Origin: Massilia sp. YIM B02769
GTDB taxonomy: Bacteria; Pseudomonadota; Gammaproteobacteria; Burkholderiales; Burkholderiaceae_D
DNA: 64,000 nucleotides
Direction of reading: 5' to 3'
Assembly (NCBI RefSeq): GCF_030411995.1
Contig: NZ_JASNRC010000010.1
Coordinates: forward strand, 1-64,000
Positions 22,917 to 31,600 of the stretch are shown here, in pieces; within the stretch, counting starts at the first letter, position 1; each line of letters starts with the position of its first letter. Under the pieces are notes generated by a model that worked only from the letters and a program-made list of their open reading frames with translations, did no database searches and was not told the DNA's origin. Position numbers and translations under genes: made by a program.

Positions 22917-25643
22917 TCACCCTTTATAGCCTATTTGTTTCATCGCCGCCGTCAAGGTCTTGGCCGCCCTGGCATACCCGGCCCAGGGTTCGTTGCCGCG
23001 GTCCAGGCGCGTGTGGACGTTCGCCACGGTCCACTGGTCGCCGGCCTTCAGGCCGGCCAGCTCGTCCCAGGCCAGCGGCACCGAGATGCCCAGGCCCGGA
23101 CGGGTACGTGCGGCCCAGGCGCAGACCGTGGTCGCGCCCTGCCCGTTGCGCAGGTAATCGATGAACACCTTGCCGACCCGGTTCCTGGCCCCGCTCTTGA
23201 AGGCGAAGCGGTCCGGCAAGGTCGTCGCCAAGTGCTTCACGATGGCCTGCGAGAAGCCTTTTACGGTATCCCAGTCCTTGCCGCCCTTGATCGGCACCAC
23301 CACGTGCAGGCCCTTGCCGCCGCTGGTCTTCAGGAAGTTCGGCAGGTCGAGCTCGTCGAGGAAGGCGTGCATCAGCTGGGCCGCTTCCTGCATCGTGTGC
23401 CATTCCACGCCCTCGCCCGGGTCGAGGTCGAACACCATGCGGTCCGGCTTGTCGTAGGCCTTGGCAGTGGCGTTCTGGGTGTGGATCTCGATGACGTTGA
23501 ACTGGGCCGCCGACAGGATGCCCTCGACGCTGGCAATCGTCAGCATCGGCGGGTGGTCCGGGTCGAGCGCCGGGTCCATGTTCTTCACGCCGGGCATCTT
23601 GCTGACGTCGGCATGCTTCTGGAAGAACAGCTCGCCGCCGACGCCGGCGGGCGCGCGCACCAGCGAGACCGGACGGCCCTTCAAATGTTCCATCATCAGC
23701 TCGCCGACCAGGGCGTAATAGCGGATCAATTCGAGCTTGGTGATGCCGCTCTTCGCGTCCATCACGCGCTCGCCGTGGGTCACCTTCAGCGTGGCCGGCA
23801 GCTTTCCGGTCGGGGCTGGCGGCGCATTGCCGTCCTCCTGCTCCGCTTCGGGGACGACCTCCTCGATCGGCTGCGCCACCTCGCGCGTGATGCCTCGCGC
23901 CGGCTTGTCGCTGCGCAGGCCCTGGAACACCGGATGGCGCACCGCGCCGGCACTCGTCCACTCCGAGAAGCTGACTTCGGCGATCAATTCGGGCTTCACC
24001 CAGTGGTGCTTGCGCCCTGCCACCGAACGCGGCGGGAAGGGACTCTTGTCGGTGTCCAGCGCCTTCAGTTTCGCCGTGACGTCGCGCAGGCTCTCGGCAT
24101 TGAAGCCGCTGCCGACATTCCCGGCGTAGCGCAGCACGCCATCCTTGTCGTAGGTGCCCAGCAGCAGGGAGCCGACGCCGGTGCGCGAACCCTTGGGGTC
24201 GGTATAGCCGCCGATCACGAATTCCTGGCGCTGGCCGCACTTCAGCTTGATCCACTCGGGCGAACGGCGCGACACGTACTTCGAATCGCGGCGCTTGCCG
24301 ATCACGCCTTCCAGGCCGATCTTGCAGGCGGCAACGACCAGGCCTTCGGGGTCGTTGCCGAACTCGCTTGAAAAGCGCACCTTGCTGGATGCCTCCGCCT
24401 GGATCAGCGCGCCTTCCAGCAGCGCGCGGCGGTCGACCAGGTCGACGTCGCGCAAGTCGTAGCCGCCCAGGTAGGGCGCGTCGAACAGGAAGTACAGGAT
24501 ATCGGCCTTTTCGCTGCCGTCGAAGGCGAGCTGCAGCATGCCGAAGTTGGGGCGGCCGTTGGCGTCGTGGACCACGATCTCGCCGTCGTACCAGCCGTCG
24601 GGCAAGCCCATGCGGGCGAGCTCGCGCTGCAGCGGCGCCAGCTTGTCGGTCCAGTCGTTATTGTTGCGTGTGATCAGGCGCACCTCGCCGTCCTCGATGC
24701 GGGTGAGCATGCGGTAGCCGTCGAACTTGACCTCGAAGACCCAGTTTTCCGGGTCGGGCGGCGCGCCGTCGGCCAGGGTGGCGAGTTCGGGTGCGAACTC
24801 CTTCGGCAGTTTGGCCTCGACCGCGCCTGCGGGCAGGCTGGCGTCGCGCGGCGCTGCGGATTTGGCGCTGCGCCTGGCGGGCGTTTTTGCGGACGTTTTG
24901 GTGGCGGCTTTCGTGGCGGCTTTGGTGGCGGCTTTTGCCGTGGTCTTTTTGGCAGGCTTGGCGCTGCTTGCTGCGGCCGGCTTCGCGTCGATTTCCTCCA
25001 CCGCTTCCTCGGCGGCGGCGTCCGCCTTTGCCTTCACGGCGCGGCCATTTTTAGTCGCCTTGGCCTTGGCCGGGACCTTGGCGGAACTGTTTGGCATCGG
25101 CAAATTCTTGACGCTGTCGGGCATTTCGTCGATCACCGAGAATTCCTCCGCGGGCCGGGCGTAGTCGTCCTTTTCCTTGATCAGGAGCCAGGGTTCCTGC
25201 TTTTCGCCGCGGCCCTTCATGCGCACCAGCACCCATTTGCCGTGCATCTTATGGCCGTGCAGCCGGAACTTCAGGTTGCCGCTGCGGTAGCCGGCATGCG
25301 GATCGCCTTCCGGTTCCCAGGTGCCCTTGTCCCAGACGATGACCTTGCCGGCGCCATACTGTTTTTCGGGAATGGTTCCCTCGAAATCGGAATAGGAAAT
25401 CGGGTGGTCCTCGACGTGCACGGCCATGCGCTTGTCGTGGGTGTCGTAGCTGGGGCCCTTCGGCACGGCCCAGCTTTTCATGACGCCGTCGAGCTCGATC
25501 CGGAAGTCGTAGTGCAGGCGGCTGGCCCAGTGCTTCTGGATGACGAAGGTGAGCGCGTCCTTGCCGGGCTGTCCGCCATCGGCCGGTTCGGAGGTGATCG
25601 AAAAATCGCGCTTGGCTTTGTAGACTTTCAGCGAATCTGGCAT
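22917..25643 (-). CDS. ligD: Multidomain DNA ligase D (phosphoesterase-ligase-polymerase)
   Basis: A 908-residue NHEJ enzyme with all three activities. The N-terminal phosphoesterase (to about 180) shows HWASRLHYDFRIELDGVMKS and the EDHPISYSDFEGTIP block. An Ala/Lys/Thr-rich linker of about 90 residues follows (KTTAKAATKAATKAATKTSA). The ATP-dependent ligase has its nucleotidyl Lys in FEVKFDGYRM at residue 306, EGVIGKRRDSKYVSRRSPEW, and an OB-fold. The C-terminal primase-polymerase carries MVFDLDPGEGVEWHTM (catalytic Asp pair) and KTSGGKGLHVVVP. It should process, fill and seal broken ends with Ku. Start ATG 25643 has GGAGGG before it, so two earlier in-frame codons groups are excluded. Downstream is the exported catalase. 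Confidence 0.95.
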   Translation of the reverse strand: MPDSLKVYKAKRDFSITSEPADGGQPGKDALTFVIQKHWASRLHYDFRIELDGVMKSWAVPKGPSYDTHDKRMAVHVEDHPISYSDFEGTIPEKQYGAGKVIVWDKGTWEPEGDPHAGYRSGNLKFRLHGHKMHGKWVLVRMKGRGEKQEPWLLIKEKDDYARPAEEFSVIDEMPDSVKNLPMPNSSAKVPAKAKATKNGRAVKAKADAAAEEAVEEIDAKPAAASSAKPAKKTTAKAATKAATKAATKTSAKTPARRSAKSAAPRDASLPAGAVEAKLPKEFAPELATLADGAPPDPENWVFEVKFDGYRMLTRIEDGEVRLITRNNNDWTDKLAPLQRELARMGLPDGWYDGEIVVHDANGRPNFGMLQLAFDGSEKADILYFLFDAPYLGGYDLRDVDLVDRRALLEGALIQAEASSKVRFSSEFGNDPEGLVVAACKIGLEGVIGKRRDSKYVSRRSPEWIKLKCGQRQEFVIGGYTDPKGSRTGVGSLLLGTYDKDGVLRYAGNVGSGFNAESLRDVTAKLKALDTDKSPFPPRSVAGRKHHWVKPELIAEVSFSEWTSAGAVRHPVFQGLRSDKPARGITREVAQPIEEVVPEAEQEDGNAPPAPTGKLPATLKVTHGERVMDAKSGITKLELIRYYALVGELMMEHLKGRPVSLVRAPAGVGGELFFQKHADVSKMPGVKNMDPALDPDHPPMLTIASVEGILSAAQFNVIEIHTQNATAKAYDKPDRMVFDLDPGEGVEWHTMQEAAQLMHAFLDELDLPNFLKTSGGKGLHVVVPIKGGKDWDTVKGFSQAIVKHLATTLPDRFAFKSGARNRVGKVFIDYLRNGQGATTVCAWAARTRPGLGISVPLAWDELAGLKAGDQWTVANVHTRLDRGNEPWAGYARAAKTLTAAMKQIGYKG

Positions 25644-25854
25644 GGCCCCCTCCTGCAATGCTGCGGTGAAGCCAGTCTAGGCGCGGCAGGCCGGCGCGAC
25701 TGTACGGCAGCTAACGATGCCTTCCTGGCGCACCGTTTGTAACGGGATGTAATAAGCGTCAACGTTGTCGAAGTGGGCCGCGTTATTCGCCCAGTAACGC
25801 CGGAAACATCCGACGGGACGACCATACTTTTCCACCATTAAAGGAAAGAACACC

Positions 25855-26190
25855 ATGAGCAAAATCGTCGCTACCCTGATCGCTGGCCTGTTCGCTACCT
25901 CGGCATTCGCCCAGAGCACCGCCACCCAGGCAACCACCCCGGCCACCAAGGCCGAGGCCAAGGAAGCCAAGGATGTCGCGAAGGCCGATGCCAAGGTAGA
26001 AAAGGCCAAGGCCGAAGCCAAGTCGGACGTCGCCGAAGCAAAGGCCGACGCCGCCAAGAAGAAAGCCAAGGCCGAGAAGAAAGCCACCAAGGAAAAGGCC
26101 GAAGCCAAGGCCGATGCAGCGGAGCACAAGGCCGAACACAAGGCCGACATGGCCGAGCACAAGGCCAGCACCACCGCCTCCACCAAATAA
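25855..26190 (+). CDS. Exported Lys/Ala/Glu-rich repetitive protein
   Basis: A 111-residue exported protein. The signal peptide is MSKIVATLIAGLFATSAFAQ. The rest is almost entirely Ala, Lys, Glu and Asp in a KAEAK/KADAK heptad-like pattern (VAKADAKVEKAKAEAKSDVA), predicting one long charged alpha-helix or coiled coil, with a few His near the end (EHKAEHKADMAEHK). Similar short proteins are common in Oxalobacteraceae and Burkholderiales, without assigned role. AAAGGAAAG before ATG 25855 is a good ribosome binding site. A strong terminator follows at 26221-26251. It is divergent from LigD, with about 210 bp between. Confidence 0.75.
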   Translation: MSKIVATLIAGLFATSAFAQSTATQATTPATKAEAKEAKDVAKADAKVEKAKAEAKSDVAEAKADAAKKKAKAEKKATKEKAEAKADAAEHKAEHKADMAEHKASTTASTK

Positions 26191-26220
26191 GGCCGCTCGA
26201 GCCCCCCTCCATATACCGCC

Positions 26221-26251
26221 AAAAAAGACAGGGTACGCCCTGTCTTTTTTT
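26221..26251 (+). terminator. Rho-independent terminator
   Basis: GACAGGG (26227-26233), TACG loop, CCCTGTC (26238-26244), then seven T residues; an A-run before the stem could make it work in both directions. Confidence 0.9.
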
Positions 26252-26331
26252 CGTCCCCGTCGCCGGCATGCATGCCGCATAAATTGGCACATGCTCTACA
26301 ATTGTCCGATCCCCTCCCAACCGAGAGCGCC

Positions 26332-27276
26332 ATGCACAAGATCGTCTTCCTCGACCGCGACAGCCTGATCGCCCAGGTACGCCGGCCCGCCTTCGCCCAC
26401 GACTGGCAGGACCACCCGGCCACCGCGCCGGACCAGGTGGTCGACCGTTTGCAGGGCGCCAGCATCGCCATCACCAACAAGGTGCCGCTGCGCGCCGAGG
26501 CCATCGCCCGGCTGCCCGACCTGAAAATGGTGGCGGTGGCCGCCACCGGCACCGACAACGTCGACCTGGCCGCCTGCCGCGAACGCGGGATCGTGGTGGC
26601 GAACATCCGCGATTACTCGGTGGTCTCGGTGCCCGAGCACTGCTTCACCCTGATGCTGGCCCTGCGCCGCAACCTGCGCGCCTACGTCGCCGACGTCGAG
26701 GCCGGGCGCTGGGAGCATTCGAGCCGCTTCTGCCTGCTGGACCACCCGATCGGCGATTTGTCGGGCAGCCGGCTCGGCATCGTCGGCTATGGCGCGCTGG
26801 GGCGGCGCGTGGCCCAGATCGGGCGTGCGTTCGGGATGGCGGTGTGCATCAGCTCGCGCTCGCCGGTCGAGGAGCCGGACGTGACCCAGCTGCCGCTGGA
26901 TGAACTGCTGGCCAGCTGCGACGTGGTCAGCCTGCACCTGCCGCTCAATGATCAGACGCGCCATATGATCGGTGCGCGCGAACTGGGGCTGATGAAGCCG
27001 ACCGGCTTGTTGATCAACACCGCGCGCGGCGGGCTGGTGGACGAGGCGGCGCTGGCCGAGGCGCTGATGCGGCGCACGATCGGCGGGGCCGGCTTCGATG
27101 TGCTGAGCAAGGAGCCGCCGGGGCAGGATAATCCGCTACTCGGGCTGCGGCTGCCGAATTTCATTCTCACGCCGCACGTGGCGTGGGCCAGCGGCGGGGC
27201 GATGCAGACGCTGGCGGACATGTTGGTGGGGAATATCGAGGCGTGGGAGAGCGGTCGACCGACGAATGTGGTGTAG
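26332..27276 (+). CDS. D-2-hydroxyacid dehydrogenase, NAD-dependent
   Basis: A 314-residue member of the D-isomer 2-hydroxyacid dehydrogenase family. The Rossmann motif is GSRLGIVGYGALGRRVAQIG. The catalytic residues appear in NTARGGLVDEAAL (Arg), the Glu of the KEPPGQDNPLL segment, and the His of ILTPHVAWAS. VAATGTDNVDLAACRERGIV is the typical N-terminal substrate-domain segment. The pattern is closest to glycerate/hydroxypyruvate dehydrogenases of the HprA type, but the substrate is not certain. The start at ATG 26332 (GAGAGC upstream) aligns with the family; an earlier Met at 26272 lacks support. It is convergent with the FMN-dependent oxidase gene, separated by a palindromic repeat cluster. 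Confidence 0.9.
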   Translation: MHKIVFLDRDSLIAQVRRPAFAHDWQDHPATAPDQVVDRLQGASIAITNKVPLRAEAIARLPDLKMVAVAATGTDNVDLAACRERGIVVANIRDYSVVSVPEHCFTLMLALRRNLRAYVADVEAGRWEHSSRFCLLDHPIGDLSGSRLGIVGYGALGRRVAQIGRAFGMAVCISSRSPVEEPDVTQLPLDELLASCDVVSLHLPLNDQTRHMIGARELGLMKPTGLLINTARGGLVDEAALAEALMRRTIGGAGFDVLSKEPPGQDNPLLGLRLPNFILTPHVAWASGGAMQTLADMLVGNIEAWESGRPTNVV

Positions 27277-27296
27277 TTCGCCGTTTATCCGGGCGT

Positions 27297-27460
27297 GAAG
27301 CGGTGGGTTCGAGAACCCACCCTACGCGGGACGCGTGGACGGGGGCCCCGTCCACCCTACGAATACCGGTTGCGCTGCTCATGCATTGGTGGGTTCGAGA
27401 ACCCACCCTACGAATACCGGTTGCGCCGCGCATGTAGGGTGGGTACTTGTACCCACCATG
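27297..27460. repeat. Cluster of four GGTGGG palindromes with tandem spacer repeats
   Basis: Four hairpin elements follow one another: GGTGGGTTCGAGAACCCACC at 27302-27321, GTGGACGGGGGCCCCGTCCA at about 27335-27354, GGTGGGTTCGAGAACCCACC again at 27388-27407, and GGTGGGTACTTGTACCCACC at 27438-27457. Between them CTACGAATACCGGTTGCGC occurs twice. The outer GTAGGGTGG arm is shared while the inner arms differ in a matched, base-pairing way. It sits between two convergent genes. Confidence 0.85.
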
Positions 27461-27484
27461 ACAACGCAAGCACGTCGAAACGTC

Positions 27485-28630
27485 TCAATACGTCCCCGGC
27501 AACAGGATATGCCTGTCCACTTGCCGCACATCGCGCAAGCCGCAGAACGCCATCGTCAGGTCCAGCTCGTTGCGGATGATCTCCAGGCAGCGCGCCACGC
27601 CCGCCTCGCCCATCGCCCCCAGGCCGTACAAGAACGGCCGCCCGATGTACACCCCCTGCGCCCCCAGTGCCAGCGCGCGGATCACGTCCTGCCCCGAGCG
27701 GATGCCGCCGTCCATGTGCACCTCGATCTGCTTGCCCACCGCATCCACGATGCCTGGCAGCGCGCCGATGCTCGACTGCGCGCCGTCGAGCTGGCGCCCG
27801 CCGTGGTTCGACACGATCAGCGCATCCGCCCCGCTCTCCACGCACAGGCGCGCGTCCTCGTTGTCCATGATGCCCTTGATGATCAGTTTACCGCCCCAGC
27901 GGTTCTTGATCCACTCGACATCCTTCCACGACAGCGCCGGATCGAACTGCTGCGAGGTCCACGACGACAGCGAGCTCATGTCCGATACGCTCTTCGCATG
28001 GCCGACGATGTTCCCGAAGTGGCGGCGCGGGGTGCGCAGCATGTTCAGGCACCAGCGCGGCTTGGTCGCCAGGTTCATCATGTTCGGGATGGTCAGCTTC
28101 GGCGGCGCCGTCATGCCGTTGCGGATGTCCTTGTGGCGCTGGCCCAGCACCTGCAAGTCCAGCGTCAGCACCAGCGCCGAACACTGCGCCGCCTTGGCGC
28201 GGTCGATCAGGCGCTCGATGAAATCGCGGTCCTTCATCACGTACAGCTGGAACCAGAACGGTTTCGTGGTCCGCGCCGCCACGTCCTCGATCGAGCAGAT
28301 GCTCATGGTCGACAGGGTGAAGGGCACGCCGATCTTCTCGGCCGCGCGCGCCGCCAGGATCTCGCCGTCGGCGTGCTGCATGCCGGTGAGGCCGGTCGGC
28401 GCGAGGGCCACCGGCATCGCCACTTCCTGCCCGATCATCGTGCTCTTGAGACTGCGGTCGACCAGGTTGACGGCCACGCGCTGGCGGAACTTGATGGCGG
28501 CAAAGTCCGTCTCGTTGGCGCGGTAGGTCGACTCGGTCCAGGAGCCGGCGTCCGCATAATCGTAGAACATGCGCGGCACGCGCCGCTTGGCCAGGACGCG
28601 CAAGTCTTCGATGGTCGTGATGATACTCAT
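27485..28630 (-). CDS. FMN-dependent alpha-hydroxyacid oxidase/dehydrogenase (LldD-like)
   Basis: A 381-residue FMN enzyme of the L-lactate dehydrogenase/glycolate oxidase family. The first residues (IEDLRVLAKRRVPRMFYDYA) match the substrate-capping helix. APTGLTGMQHADGE and FTLSTMSICSIEDVA are FMN-site segments. The catalytic His is in SNHGGRQLDGAQSS and the distal Arg/Gly phosphate site in MDGGIRSGQDVIRALALGA. It should oxidise L-lactate or a related L-2-hydroxyacid and pass electrons to quinone. The ATG at 28630 overlaps the stop of the large sensor kinase (ATGA, 28627-28630), so the two are translationally coupled, with the kinase first. No lactate permease or LldR lies nearby, so the true substrate may not be lactate. 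Confidence 0.9.
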   Translation of the reverse strand: MSIITTIEDLRVLAKRRVPRMFYDYADAGSWTESTYRANETDFAAIKFRQRVAVNLVDRSLKSTMIGQEVAMPVALAPTGLTGMQHADGEILAARAAEKIGVPFTLSTMSICSIEDVAARTTKPFWFQLYVMKDRDFIERLIDRAKAAQCSALVLTLDLQVLGQRHKDIRNGMTAPPKLTIPNMMNLATKPRWCLNMLRTPRRHFGNIVGHAKSVSDMSSLSSWTSQQFDPALSWKDVEWIKNRWGGKLIIKGIMDNEDARLCVESGADALIVSNHGGRQLDGAQSSIGALPGIVDAVGKQIEVHMDGGIRSGQDVIRALALGAQGVYIGRPFLYGLGAMGEAGVARCLEIIRNELDLTMAFCGLRDVRQVDRHILLPGTY

Positions 28631-31600
28631 GCGTGCAGTTTCCTCTCGTCGTTGGAGTAGTGGGGTGGACGCGCCTCGGCCGGCGCCAAAGGTAAATCGA
28701 GGATGAAGACCGTGCCTTGCCCCGGCGTGCTCTCGACCCGGATCGCGCCGCCCAGCAGCGAGGTCACGATGGTGTGGGCGATGTTCAGGCCCAGGCCGGT
28801 GCCGCCCTGGCCCATGCGCGTGGTGAAGAAAGGATCGAACACGCGCGCCAGGTGCTCGGGAGCGATGCCGCGGCCGTCGTCGGCAAAGCGCAGCTGCACC
28901 CAGGCCGGGTCGACCAGGCGCGCCGACAGGCGCATCTGCCCGCCCGGCCCCGCAAAGGCGTGCAGCAGCGCGTTGTTGACGAAGTTGATCATCACCTGGC
29001 CGAAGGGCCCCGGATAGCTGTCCATCACGATCCCGTCCGGCACCGCAAAGGCCAGCGTATGCCCTTCCAGGCGCACCTTGTTCATCATCGTCGCCAGGAT
29101 TTCCTGGCAGGCGCGCGCCAGGTCGAAGCGGCGCCGCTGGGCGCTGGCCTGGTCGACCGAAACCTGGCGGAAGCTGTTCACCAGTTCCGCCGCCTGGTGC
29201 AGGCTGCGCATGATCAGCTCCGACGCCTCGCGCGCCGCGCCGATATAGCTGTCCAGTTCCGAACGGCGCAGCGCCGCGCCGCCGAGTGCGGCATGGATAT
29301 CGGCCGTCTTGTCGTGCAGGGTGCTGGCCATCAGCAGGCTGTTGCCGATCGGGGTGTTCAGTTCGTGCGCCACGCCGGCCACCAGCGAGCCGAGCGAGGC
29401 CAGCTTTTCCTGCGACGCCAGCAGGCTTTGCGCATCTTTCAGTTGACGGTAGGCCTGGGCATTGTCGAGCGCCACGCCGACGTAGGCGGCCAGGGTGCGC
29501 AGCATGTCCAGGTGCACGCGCTGGTAGGCGCCGCGCGTGTAGCTCTGCACCGCCAGCGCCCCCAGCACGCGCTGGCCCACCGCCACCGGCACATAGAGTA
29601 GGGAGCGCGGCAACTGCGCGCTCGCGGCGCCGGGCAGCGCGGCGGCGGCCACCGCTTCCGGCGTGGCGCCCGGCAGGTAGCGACCGGACTCGCTGGCCAG
29701 GTCGTTGATGAAGACTTCGCGCCCGTGATCGATGCTCCAGGCGGCCAGCGAAGCCGGATCGCGCCGCGCGCGTACCGATGGCGCGGCGCGCCGGCCGTCG
29801 ACCAGTGCATAGGGAATGTCGAGCGTGCCCTCGTCGCCGCCGGCCACCACCACCGCGAACACCGGTGCATCCATCAACACCTGCACGTGTTCATGCAGGG
29901 TGTCCATGATGGCCTCGATGTCGAGGTTGGCGGTGAGGCGGCGCCCGATGTCGGACAGCAGCGCGATGTTGCGGCGCGCCTGGTCGGCGGCGTCCTTCTG
30001 CTGCTCGGCTTCGCGCTTGCGCCGCTCGGCGGCATCCTTCTGCAGCAGCAGCTCGGCGGTGCGCGCATTCACCTGGCGCTCGAGGCGGCCCTTCTGCTGC
30101 ACCAGCGACCGGATCCTGAAGCGGTAAGCCGCCAGCGCCGCCGCACCCAGCAGGGCCACGGCCAGCAGGCGGAACCACCAGGTCTTCCACCACGGCGGCG
30201 TGATCCTGATGGCCAGCGTGGCCGGCGCCTCGCTCCAGACGCCGTCCTTGTTACTGGCGCGCACCCGGAACACGTACTCGCCGGGGTCGAGGTTGGTATA
30301 GCTGGCGAAGCGCTTGCTGGCGTCGGTCTCGACCCAGGACTCGTCGAAGCCTTCCAGCTGGTAGGCATAGCGGTTGCTGCCCGGCGCGGCGTAGTGCAGG
30401 GCCGCGAATTCGAGCGCGAACACCGAGTCGCGCGCCGGCAGGGTGACGGCACCGCCCGCGGGCAGCGGGCGCGCCTTGTTGAACACCGTGAAGTCGGTGA
30501 TGCGCACCACGGGCGGATACGGGTTGTCGCGGATCGCGTCGGGCTGGAAGGAATTCAGGCCGTTGACGCCGCCGAAGTGCAGCTGGCCGTCCGGCCCGCG
30601 CGCCGCCGAGCCGACGAAAAAGCTGCCGTCGATCAGGCCGTCCTTGGCGGTGTACTGCTTGTATTCGCCGCTGGCCGGGTCGATGCGTGACAGGCCGACC
30701 GTGGTGCTGGCCCACAGGCGCCCGCTGCCGTCCTCGAGCAGCGCGCCGACCGGCTCGCCCTGCCCGGTATCGGTGATGGTGAAATAGCGGAAGACCGGCT
30801 TGCCGCCGGGTCCGCGCTCCATGCGGTGCAGGCCGCCGCCGGTGCCGATCCAGAGTTCGCCCCTGGCGCTGAGCAGCACGTCGTGGATGCGGTTATGGCG
30901 CAAACTGTCCGGGTCGGCATCGTCCTGGCGGAAATGGGTGAAGACATTCGCGCCGCGGTCGAAGCGATCCAGGCCATTGTCGGTGGCGACCCACAGGATG
31001 CCGTCCTTGTCCTCGACCATCGCGAAGATCCGGTTCTCGCCGAGGCTGGCCGCGTCGTCCGGATTGTGGCGCCAGGACTTGCGCACCTTCTGGTCGGGGC
31101 CGAGCAGGTACAGGCCGGCGCGCGAGACCACCCAGGTGGCGCCGTCGCGCGTCTTCATGACCGCCTGGACCAGGGCCGCGTTGCCGTCGGGTCCCAGGTC
31201 GACCGGGTGGAAATCGCCGCCCTCCTCGGGGCACCAGGCCAGGCCGGCGGGCGTGCCGACCCACAGGCGGCCATCGGCGATCGACAGGCTGTGCACCACG
31301 TCGCTCGGCAGCGAGGCGCGCTTGCCGGGCTGGTGGTGCAGCGCGCGCGTACGCCCGCTGGCCGGGTCGAACAGGACCAGGCCGCCGCCCGAGGTGCCGA
31401 TCCAGACCTGCCCGTTGGCGCGCACCGCGACATCGCGCGCCTTCCTGTAGCCGTTCTGGTAGCCGTTGCCCGGCTCGAAGCTGAAATGGGAAAAGCCGCC
31501 GCTGGCCAGGTCGGTGCGGCTGACGCCGCCGAAGCGGGTGCCAACCCAGAGCGTGCCGGTACGGTCGATGCGCACCGCGGCCACCTGGTTGTCCGACAGG

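Noticed and set aside
27297-27460. Short palindromic repeats as a CRISPR array
   Set aside because: Repeats differ in their inner arms, spacing is uneven, and the spacer CTACGAATACCGG is itself repeated. The same element occurs singly elsewhere.
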